Below are positions 46,368 through 53,282 of a stretch of 64,000 nucleotides of DNA, in pieces (the first letter of the stretch is position 1; each line of letters starts with the position of its first letter). Source of the DNA: Magnetospirillum gryphiswaldense MSR-1 v2. GTDB lineage: Bacteria > Pseudomonadota > Alphaproteobacteria > Rhodospirillales > Magnetospirillaceae. Location of the stretch: positions 1,364,001-1,428,000 of the forward strand of contig NC_023065.1 in the NCBI RefSeq assembly GCF_000513295.1. Direction: 5' to 3'. Position numbers and translations under genes: made by a program. The notes under the pieces were generated by a model. The model was not told the DNA's origin. It did no database searches and saw only the letters and a list, made by a program, of their open reading frames with translations.

Positions 46368-47456
46368 TCACAACCCGATGGCCGAAGACAGCAGACGCAA
46401 ACCTTCAAAGCCCATGCTGATGGCGAACACGCCACCGACCATCACCACCAGCAAGAACGCCATCAGGTACAGGCGGTGGTCGATGAAGAAGTGGATCAGC
46501 GACAGGTGCCAGCGCTCGAACTGGGTGCGATCGCCATAAAGCATGCGGTCCAACCGGTCCTCGCCTTGCTTGAGACGGGAATCGGCGGGACGGCTGACCT
46601 TCGAGGCCAATTCCACCTGCCAGCGGCCCAGCCGCTCCAAGGCCGCATCGCGCGACAGCGGCGCCGCCACCTCGGTCCCGGCCTTGGCGGCGATCTTCTG
46701 ATGACGATCAAGAAATTCGCCGGTGAAATTCAGGTGGGCCTGACCGGCGGAGGATCGCGGCGCATAGACGCAAACCGGCAAACGGGCGGCAGCGGCTTCG
46801 ATCACCATGTTGTCGCGCGGAATTTCCGAGGCATAGACAGTGCCACCCAGGCGCGACCGGATCAGTTGGCTGATCTTGCGCGCACTTTTATGGCGGTCGT
46901 GAATGGTGAACAGCACGCCTTGCAGCAGCAACGACTTGTTCAGCCCTTCCTGGACGTATTTGATCGAGGGCAAGGTGCGCAGCAAACCGTCATTGGCATA
47001 AGGCGTGGCGGTCACCGGAATAATCACCGCATGCGCCGTGGCCAAGGCGTTGATGGGCAAGATACCCAAGGCCGGCGGGCAGTCGATGACCACATAATCG
47101 CAATCCATCTGCGCCTGATTGACGATGGCCGACAAAGTCCGCTGCGAATCCTTCATCTCGGACAGCTTGATTTCGATACCGGCCAGGGAATAGGTCGACG
47201 GAACCACCCGCACACCACTGAACATGGTGTCCTGGATGACCTCGTCCAACTGGGCGGTGCCGATGAACAGGTCGTAGATGCCCTTTTTGGAATTGGGATC
47301 GACACCCAGGCTTTTGGTGGAATCGCCTTGCGAATCAAGGTCGATGAGGACCACCGATTTGCCATGAGCCGCCAAGCATACCGCCAGATTGGTACTGGTG
47401 GTGGTCTTGGATATCCCCCCCTTCTGATTGAAGATGGCAACGATATAGGGTTTCAT
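46368..47456 (-). CDS. ParA-like ATPase with a C-terminal membrane anchor
   Basis: A 362-residue P-loop ATPase of the ParA/MinD superfamily. Deviant Walker A K12-GGISKTT with both Lys (K12, K17), IDLDSQGDST as switch I, and VVIDCPPALGI as Walker B region. Residues about 250-330 form an extra Arg-rich helical region. A clear transmembrane segment ends the protein (LYLMAFLLVVMVGGVFAIS), which standard ParA lacks. It lies at the head of the chemosensory operon on the same strand, not beside parB. ParC and PpfA position chemoreceptor arrays in other bacteria, so placing this cluster is an attractive inference. The ribosome binding site is weak. Confidence 0.85.
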   Translation of the reverse strand: MKPYIVAIFNQKGGISKTTTSTNLAVCLAAHGKSVVLIDLDSQGDSTKSLGVDPNSKKGIYDLFIGTAQLDEVIQDTMFSGVRVVPSTYSLAGIEIKLSEMKDSQRTLSAIVNQAQMDCDYVVIDCPPALGILPINALATAHAVIIPVTATPYANDGLLRTLPSIKYVQEGLNKSLLLQGVLFTIHDRHKSARKISQLIRSRLGGTVYASEIPRDNMVIEAAAARLPVCVYAPRSSAGQAHLNFTGEFLDRHQKIAAKAGTEVAAPLSRDAALERLGRWQVELASKVSRPADSRLKQGEDRLDRMLYGDRTQFERWHLSLIHFFIDHRLYLMAFLLVVMVGGVFAISMGFEGLRLLSSAIGL

Positions 47457-47693
47457 CCGCGCCGCCTGCTCCCGTCCCGCCCTAATGTCGCCGAGGCCCC
47501 ACCTCAATTGACGACAATAAATTCACATTTTCATGCTGACCGCGACGAAGATCGACGGCCACTGATCCTGTGAACCAACTTGAACAGGTTAAGCATAGTC
47601 CGAGATTCGGCGCAACCGAAGAGGATGCGATGACGTAATGATTGATGGATGTTAAGGCGATTTTTGGAACGATTTGTCACGACTTTGTAAATG

Positions 47694-47724
47694 AAATAAA
47701 AACGCCGCCGACAAAGCCGACGGC
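47694..47724 (-). terminator. Rho-independent terminator after the Cache protein gene
   Basis: On the minus strand a GC-rich stem (47703-47724, eight or nine pairs) is followed by TTTTTATTT (47694-47702). It lies 29 bp after the stop codon and separates this unit from the ParA-che operon. Confidence 0.85.
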
Positions 47725-47752
47725 GCCCCTATTAAAACGAAGTAACCCAACA

Positions 47753-48211
47753 TCAAGGATAACAGCCAACCATGAACAATTGGTTATCCTTGACTTTGAC
47801 CCAGGTGTGCTTCGGCGCCAGCTTCTTGGTTTCCGGATGGGTCCAGGTGTATTTGGCCCAGCCACCCGACGGGGTTTCCTTGCCGACGCGGATCATCTCT
47901 TGGATGATCATCACGCCGTTGGTGTCCTTGAGCGCCGGCAGGGCCGGGTTGTCGATCAGCTTGGGATTGATGGCGTGAACCTTGAAGATTCCTTCCATGG
48001 TGGAGACGATGACGTACAATTCGCCGTCCACCCAATCCTTATTGCCCTTGTCCATGAAATCGGTGAACGACTTGTCCTTGCCGACGGCAGCGTAATGGGT
48101 GATGGCCTTGTCCACCAGGGTCTGGGCCTTGCTGCATTCATCGGCCAAAGCGACGCCACCTTGGGCCAACAGCACGGCTCCGGCCAGTAAGGCGGTCTTC
48201 AACATCTTCAT
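47753..48211 (-). CDS. Secreted single-Cache-domain protein
   Basis: Predicted periplasmic ligand-binding protein of 152 residues. Signal peptide with basic start MKMLK, hydrophobic core and A-L-A cleavage near residue 23. The mature part resembles a small Cache (sCache_2) domain: AQTLVDKAITHYAAVGKD, then GELYVIVSTMEGIFKVHAINPKLIDNP, GVMIIQEMIRVGKE and GWAKYTWTHPETKKLAPKHTWV. Two Cys (near residues 26 and 150) could form a disulfide. GGGAG precedes the start. It lies 35 bp after a chemoreceptor gene and could supply ligand-bound protein to it. Confidence 0.87.
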   Translation of the reverse strand: MKMLKTALLAGAVLLAQGGVALADECSKAQTLVDKAITHYAAVGKDKSFTDFMDKGNKDWVDGELYVIVSTMEGIFKVHAINPKLIDNPALPALKDTNGVMIIQEMIRVGKETPSGGWAKYTWTHPETKKLAPKHTWVKVKDNQLFMVGCYP

Positions 48212-48246
48212 GGTTTTCTCCCTCGAGTTATTTATCTCTACTTTAA

Positions 48247-49947
48247 TTATGCTGACTTCAGGCGGCTGACCAAGGCATCGACCTCGGATTGCAGACGCTC
48301 GAATTCATCCACCAGAGTTTCGGTGGTGCCGTGAACATTGCCGGCGGCATTGCCCACTTCCTGCGCCACCCGCCGTACCTCGCCGATGCCGGCGCTGACC
48401 ACCCTGGTGCCGTCGGCGGCCTGACTGACCGAGACGCTGATTTCCTCGGTGGCGCGGCCCTGCTCGGCGACGGCGCCGGCGATGGCGGCCAAGGCCTGAC
48501 TGACCCGACCGATGGTGGCGACGATACCGTCGATGGCCCGCACCGCTTCATCGGTGGCGGCTTTCATGGAATTGATCTCGCCGGCGATCTCGTCGGTGGC
48601 CCGCGTGGTCTGATTGGCCAAGGCCTTGACCTCGCCCGCCACCACGGCGAAACCTTTGCCGGCGTCGCCGGCGCGGGCCGCCTCGATGGTGGCGTTGAGC
48701 GCCAACAGGTTGGTCTGGCTGGCGATGTCATTGATCAGACCGACCACCTCGCCGATCTTCTTCGACGCCTGGGTCAGGCTTTTCACTGTTTCGTCGGTGC
48801 GCGCCGCTTCGGCCACCGCTTCCTCGGCGACGCGGGACGATTCGCTGACCTGACGGTCGATCTCGGAAATGGAGCGCACCAGCCGTTCCGCCGCCTGGGC
48901 CACGGTTTCCACGTTGCCGCTGGCCGCTTCCGACGACTGCACCACCTGTTCGGTCTGGGCCGAGGCGGTTTCGGCATTGGCGGCCAGCAATTCCGCCTCG
49001 CCGCGGATGGCCCCGGCGGCAGCCGAGGCGGCATCGACGGCGGTGCGCACGGTCATTTCAATATCGGCGGCCAGTTCGGCCATGGCGGCGCGCTTGTCCT
49101 GCTCGGCCTGACGCTGCACCGCTTCCTGTTCGTCGGTGAGCGCCTTGACCCGCACGGCATTGTCCTTGAACACCTGGACGGCAGCGGCCATGGCGCCGAT
49201 TTCATCATGCCGACCGATGGATGGCACCACCACGTCCAATTGGCCCTGGGCCAACCGCTCCATCGCCCCGGTCATGCCGCCGACGGCGCGGGCGATGACC
49301 CGGCCCAGGACGAAGGCGATGGCCACCAGCGTCGCCAGCGCCGCCACGGAAATGCCGATGAACAAAGCGCGGGTACGCCCCGCCGCCTCACTGGCCTGGG
49401 CCTTGGATTCGTCCACCAGACGGCTTTCCAGCGCGATCATCGACTGGGAATCCACCATCAACGCCTGGAAACTGTCCTGTGCCGTCCACATGAACGACAC
49501 CGCGGCGGTGAAATCCAAAGCCTGCATGGACAGCACCTGCCCGGTGTTTTCCTTGTACAGGCCCAAGGCCTTGTCGGTCTTGGCCACCAGCGCCGCTTCT
49601 TCCGCCGACAAGGCGTAAGCGGTGCGATAGCGGCCCAGCATTTTCCCGGCTTCGGCCAAGGAGGTCTTGAAGCTGGTTTCCACCTTTTCCATCTGGGCGG
49701 CATCGACGCCGGCAGCATTCCAGGTCAGCAGGCGATAGAGGTCGGAATGGGCCGCCTGCACCAACGAGGCGAAATGGGCGCTTTCCACCGATTTGGCGAA
49801 GGCGACGCGGGCGATATCGTCGAGCGCCTGTTCCTGATTGGCCAAACCGCGCATGCCGATCACCGCCATGGCGATCATGCCGATGGTGGCGACAATGGGG
49901 ATCACCGCGATCTTGGTGCCGATCTTGACGTCGTCCAGAAAACTCAT
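48247..49947 (-). CDS. Methyl-accepting chemotaxis protein with a four-helix-bundle sensor
   Basis: Transmembrane chemoreceptor (566 residues). TM1 at about 14-34, a helical periplasmic domain (about 35-190; 4HB_MCP type, rich in Ala/Glu and with two Trp), TM2 at about 194-215, HAMP (GRVIARAVGGMTGAMERLAQGQ), signalling domain with tip [20 protein letters not shown] and [18 protein letters not shown]. It ends without a CheR/CheB pentapeptide. GGGGG precedes the ATG at 49947; the GTG one codon earlier is less likely. It is between a patatin-like gene and the Cache gene, all on one strand with gaps of 46 and 35 bp. Confidence 0.94.
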   Translation of the reverse strand: MSFLDDVKIGTKIAVIPIVATIGMIAMAVIGMRGLANQEQALDDIARVAFAKSVESAHFASLVQAAHSDLYRLLTWNAAGVDAAQMEKVETSFKTSLAEAGKMLGRYRTAYALSAEEAALVAKTDKALGLYKENTGQVLSMQALDFTAAVSFMWTAQDSFQALMVDSQSMIALESRLVDESKAQASEAAGRTRALFIGISVAALATLVAIAFVLGRVIARAVGGMTGAMERLAQGQLDVVVPSIGRHDEIGAMAAAVQVFKDNAVRVKALTDEQEAVQRQAEQDKRAAMAELAADIEMTVRTAVDAASAAAGAIRGEAELLAANAETASAQTEQVVQSSEAASGNVETVAQAAERLVRSISEIDRQVSESSRVAEEAVAEAARTDETVKSLTQASKKIGEVVGLINDIASQTNLLALNATIEAARAGDAGKGFAVVAGEVKALANQTTRATDEIAGEINSMKAATDEAVRAIDGIVATIGRVSQALAAIAGAVAEQGRATEEISVSVSQAADGTRVVSAGIGEVRRVAQEVGNAAGNVHGTTETLVDEFERLQSEVDALVSRLKSA

Positions 49948-49993
49948 CACATCCCCCTGCCCTGATCCATTTTCTTAGCGGCAACCGCCCTGT

Positions 49994-51154
49994 TCAAGTC
50001 TTGCCGGCAGCCGTCTTGGCCCGACGCGGGCGCATCGGCAGCACCGAAACCGCATGGGATTCGGCTGGCGTCAGTTGGCGCCCCTGACGATAGGCGGCCA
50101 ACACCTGGGCGGCGGCGTCATAGCCTTCGTCCATGGAATGGTCGAGGTTGGAATGGCTCCAGTCGTAGGTGATGTTGAATTCCACCGGTATCTCGATCAC
50201 CCGCAGATCGGGATAGTCCTTGGCCACATGGTGCTTGAACAGCTTGACGTCGTCCTCGCTGGTGGTGGCGGCGAACAGCATGACCAGATTGTTGAGGGCG
50301 TCGTACAGGTTTTCCGGCTTGCGCACCTGCTTGATGTCGAGGATACGGCTGACCCAGACCTCGTCCAGATCGGGATGATTGCGCATCAGATCCTCGAAAT
50401 TGACGGTGTCGACGGTGGCCCCCTCGCAATAGGTCTTGCCGTCCATGATCACCGGTTCCTCGATGTACGGCAGGGCCGAGCAGGCGCACAGTGTCTGGGC
50501 CGAGATATGCTGATACTTGCCGTCCTTGTTGCTGAACAGCTCCAACCGGTCATCGGTCAGGTTGTAGGCGTTGTGGTACAGCACCGGACGCCCCGGCTCG
50601 GACAGACGTGAGAAGTCGATCTGCTGCAAGAAGGCGCTGTCGGGGTAATAGATGCGCGACAGCCCACGGGTCTTGCTTTTGTACATCAGACTGGTGACGA
50701 AGCGGGAGAGCGGGTTGACCGCCAGAACCTGATTGAGAAGCAGGCTGTTGAAATTGGCCTGGGTCCATTGGCTGGGATCGCCGGCAAAACGCAGGATGTC
50801 CATCCACGCTTCCTGGATCGCCGCCGGCACCACCAGATTGCGGTAGCTGGCCGGATCCAGGATGAACTCCACCATGTTGGTGGCGCTGGCCTGATAATCG
50901 GGGGCGAAGGCGGCGGCAATGGGAAAACGGTCATAGACATCGTCGGGGCGGAAAATCTGGCGGAAAAAGGCTTCCGACGTCTCGGCCTCATGTCCCGGCT
51001 CGGCCTGGTTCCAGACGATCCCCAGCCAGGCGCCGATACAGGCCAGTGACCAGACGTCGAAACGAATGTCCTCTTCCTCATGCAGGCGTTTGAGCGTCCC
51101 CAGGCTCAATCCCACGGCGGGCCCGCCGCCGGCAAGGCAGATTGCTCGTTTCAT
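49994..51154 (-). CDS. Patatin-like protein with non-canonical catalytic residues
   Basis: A 386-residue protein with the patatin (phospholipase) fold. The oxyanion loop is present (LAGGGPAVGLSLG), but the nucleophile motif GxSxG reads L-A-C-I-G in SLACIGAWLG, which puts Cys at the Ser position. The usual DGG dyad reads E-G-A in KTYCEGATVDTVNF. Both changes are conservative, so it may still act as an acyl hydrolase or may be a binding protein. No signal peptide; probably cytoplasmic. The ATG at 51154 has GGGGAG upstream. It is followed by a chemoreceptor gene on the same strand. Confidence 0.82.
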   Translation of the reverse strand: MKRAICLAGGGPAVGLSLGTLKRLHEEEDIRFDVWSLACIGAWLGIVWNQAEPGHEAETSEAFFRQIFRPDDVYDRFPIAAAFAPDYQASATNMVEFILDPASYRNLVVPAAIQEAWMDILRFAGDPSQWTQANFNSLLLNQVLAVNPLSRFVTSLMYKSKTRGLSRIYYPDSAFLQQIDFSRLSEPGRPVLYHNAYNLTDDRLELFSNKDGKYQHISAQTLCACSALPYIEEPVIMDGKTYCEGATVDTVNFEDLMRNHPDLDEVWVSRILDIKQVRKPENLYDALNNLVMLFAATTSEDDVKLFKHHVAKDYPDLRVIEIPVEFNITYDWSHSNLDHSMDEGYDAAAQVLAAYRQGRQLTPAESHAVSVLPMRPRRAKTAAGKT

Positions 51155-51201
51155 GACTCGCAACTCCCCAATAGCACACCCCTTAAGGGTCAAGCTTGGG
51201 G

Positions 51202-51230
51202 AGTGTAGAGAGCATGCGCACAAAACGCAA
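51202..51230 (-). promoter_or_regulatory. Sigma-70 promoter of the patatin/receptor/Cache unit
   Basis: On the minus strand TTGCGT (51225-51230), 17 bp, TACACT (51202-51207). A 9-bp inverted repeat (ACTCCCCAA at 51163-51171, TTGGGGAGT at 51196-51204) joins the -10 region to the Shine-Dalgarno region and may be an operator. Confidence 0.5.
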
Positions 51231-51258
51231 CCTGAGAGCGCAAATTGTAGTTTAATTG

Positions 51259-51552
51259 TTAATAATCGGCCGCCAGATAGGTCGCGAACAAAATCAACAG
51301 GATCAACAGCAAGGCGCCATTGAAGAAGCCGCGCCAGCCCGAGCCGGCGCGGCGCAGGTCAAGAAAGTGGTCCAGCACCATGCGAGCCTTGAGGAAAGAG
51401 GCGGTCAACGCCACCGCCACCGCCACCAGTCCGGCCTCGCTGTGGCCGAAACCCAGCACCGCCACCAGCGACACCAGGGTCAGCCCCACCAGTACCGCCC
51501 AGGTCAGGGCCAGACGCCGGCTCCATTGGCTTTGGCTTTCTTCGGCTTTCAT
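51259..51552 (-). CDS. Cytochrome c oxidase subunit IV-like (NorF-like) membrane protein
   Basis: Small membrane protein of 97 residues with three hydrophobic segments (about 15-36, 40-56 and 74-95), matching the prokaryotic subunit IV family. The piece ASFLKARMVLDHFLDLRRAGSGWR between helices two and three is the family signature. It begins 5 bp after the subunit III-like gene, the NorE-NorF arrangement. The longer open frame running to 51903 is a shadow of that gene. No norCBQD genes are in this window. Confidence 0.82.
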   Translation of the reverse strand: MKAEESQSQWSRRLALTWAVLVGLTLVSLVAVLGFGHSEAGLVAVAVALTASFLKARMVLDHFLDLRRAGSGWRGFFNGALLLILLILFATYLAADY

Positions 51553-51557
51553 CACGC

Positions 51558-52148
51558 TCACCGCAGCAGATAGACGATGGGAAACAGGATCAGCCAGATC
51601 AGGTCGACCATGTGCCAAAAGGCGGCCCCGGTTTCCAGATTGTCGGAAGAATTCTTCCAGCCGACGATGGCCAGCACGATCACCCCCATGATGACGTGCA
51701 TGGCATGAAAGCCGGTCATCAGATAGAACAGGGTGAAGAAGGTATTGGTTTCGATGTCGATGCCCTGCGCCGCCTTGGCGGCATATTCCACCCCCTTGAT
51801 GAGCAGAAAGACCAGCCCCAGGGCCCCGGCCCCGGCCAGATAGGAACGGGCGGCAAAGCCGGCGCCGGCGCTCTGACGCTGCACCGCCTTGGCCGCCAGC
51901 CAACCACTGGTCACCAACACCAAGGTGTTAAGGCCGCCCATGCGGACATCCAGCATGGCCTGACCGGCACGGAAGGTTTCCACGTCCAGCACCCGGGCGA
52001 TGCCGAAGGCGACGAAAAAGGCGCCGAACACCAGCAATTCACTGATGATCAGCACCCACATGATGGGATTGCCGGGCAGGTCGGACAACGCCCCCCAGCC
52101 ACCGCCATCGGCGGTACCGGAAGAGGGATCGGGGGTGGTTTCGTTCAT
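51558..52148 (-). CDS. norE: Heme-copper oxidase subunit III family protein (NorE-like)
   Basis: Integral membrane protein (196 residues) with five helices of the subunit III superfamily, shorter than aa3 oxidase subunit III. The start of the fold, GNPIMWVLIISELLVFGAFFVAF, and the conserved FYLMTGFHAMHVIMGVIVLAI with the heme-copper family His residues are clear; the end WHMVDLIWLILFPIVYLLR is also typical. NorE proteins assist nitric oxide reductase but catalytic genes are not adjacent here, so association with another oxidase is possible. Confidence 0.85.
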   Translation of the reverse strand: MNETTPDPSSGTADGGGWGALSDLPGNPIMWVLIISELLVFGAFFVAFGIARVLDVETFRAGQAMLDVRMGGLNTLVLVTSGWLAAKAVQRQSAGAGFAARSYLAGAGALGLVFLLIKGVEYAAKAAQGIDIETNTFFTLFYLMTGFHAMHVIMGVIVLAIVGWKNSSDNLETGAAFWHMVDLIWLILFPIVYLLR

Positions 52149-52264
52149 GCGCGGACCCTAACATGCCGCCATCGTCTGCCCTTTGACGGCGGTCAAGGAT
52201 GAGACTTGCGCACAGGCCGGCAAAAGGCTTAACGTGCCCCCATTACCATTAAGAGAGTACGGCC

Positions 52265-52642
52265 ATGGGCGATGACATCCTTGATCGCGCCTATCTGACG
52301 GAAATGCGGCAGTGGGTCGGCGACGGCGTATTCGCCACCCTGATGGCCCAAGCCCATGACAACCTGCCCCCGGTCATGGCGGAAATGCTCAATGCCTGGC
52401 AACATGGCGATGGCGCCGCTTTTCTTGACCTAGCACATCGGATGAAGGGCGCGGCGTCCAGCGTCGGTTGCCGGGCCCTGTCGCTGGCGGCGCACAGCTT
52501 CATGCGCGACCCCCGCCCGGCGGAAACCGTTTCCGGCGCCGAGATCGAGGCCCTGGGTGAATTGACGCGGGCCTCGCTGAAGGCGCTTCGGGAACTGGCC
52601 GATCAGCCGCAGGAAATGCCGGTCCCGGCCAGACCGCAATAA
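52265..52642 (+). CDS. Stand-alone histidine phosphotransfer (Hpt) protein
   Basis: Small (125-residue) phosphorelay carrier. The active His lies in [25 protein letters not shown] (about residue 58), with the MKG context of Hpt domains. No other domain. It overlaps the 3' end of the convergent msrA gene by 40 bp. Nearby hybrid kinases with receiver domains, including the REC-REC and REC-PAS kinases of the che operon, are possible partners; the tripartite kinase at 53283 has its own Hpt. Confidence 0.88.
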   Translation: MGDDILDRAYLTEMRQWVGDGVFATLMAQAHDNLPPVMAEMLNAWQHGDGAAFLDLAHRMKGAASSVGCRALSLAAHSFMRDPRPAETVSGAEIEALGELTRASLKALRELADQPQEMPVPARPQ

Positions 52643-53232
52643 CCGTTGGGATTGCGGGCCAGATATTGCTGGTGATAGGCCTCGGCGTAGTAAAACGCCG
52701 GGGCATCGATGATTTCGGTGGTGATGGCGCCCAAGCCGGCGGCGGCCAGCTTTTCCCCATAGGCCTGACGGCTGTCCAGGGCGGTCTGGCGCATCTCGGC
52801 ATTGGTCACATAAAGGCCGGACCGGTACTGAGTGCCGACATCGTTGCCTTGGCGCATGCCCTGGGTGGGGTCATGGCTTTCCCAGAACACCCGTAGCAAC
52901 GCGGCCAAGGGCAGTTCTACCGGGTCGAAGACCACCTGCACCACCTCGTTATGCCCGGTCCTGCCGCTGCACACTTCTTCATAGGTGGGGTTGGGGGTGA
53001 AACCGCCGGCATAGCCCACCGCCGTCACCCACACGCCGGGCAAGGACCACAGGCGCCGTTCCGCCCCCCAAAAGCACCCCATGCCCACCAGCATGCTTTG
53101 GCAGGAAGCGGGGAAAGGCGGCAGCAAGGGCCGGCCCAGGACCAGATGACGGTCGGGCACCGGCATCACCCGGTCACGCCCAGGCAGGGCTTGGCTTGGG
53201 TCGGGCATAATGGTTTTGGCGCTGGCGAACAT
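52603..53232 (-). CDS. msrA: Peptide methionine (S)-S-oxide reductase MsrA
   Basis: Repairs oxidised methionine in proteins. The catalytic motif GCFWG is at about residues 52-56 ([13 protein letters not shown]), followed by [33 protein letters not shown] and [23 protein letters not shown], all highly conserved. One further Cys lies at the C-terminal end (ISCG) and could resolve the sulfenate. At 209 residues it has the usual length for the E. coli-type enzyme. Its 3' end overlaps the Hpt gene tail to tail. Confidence 0.96.
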   Translation of the reverse strand: MFASAKTIMPDPSQALPGRDRVMPVPDRHLVLGRPLLPPFPASCQSMLVGMGCFWGAERRLWSLPGVWVTAVGYAGGFTPNPTYEEVCSGRTGHNEVVQVVFDPVELPLAALLRVFWESHDPTQGMRQGNDVGTQYRSGLYVTNAEMRQTALDSRQAYGEKLAAAGLGAITTEIIDAPAFYYAEAYHQQYLARNPNGYCGLAGTGISCG

Positions 53233-53282
53233 GGATGGCTCTGATCCGGGGGCGATAGGTCACAAATGGGCCGCGCCCCGGC

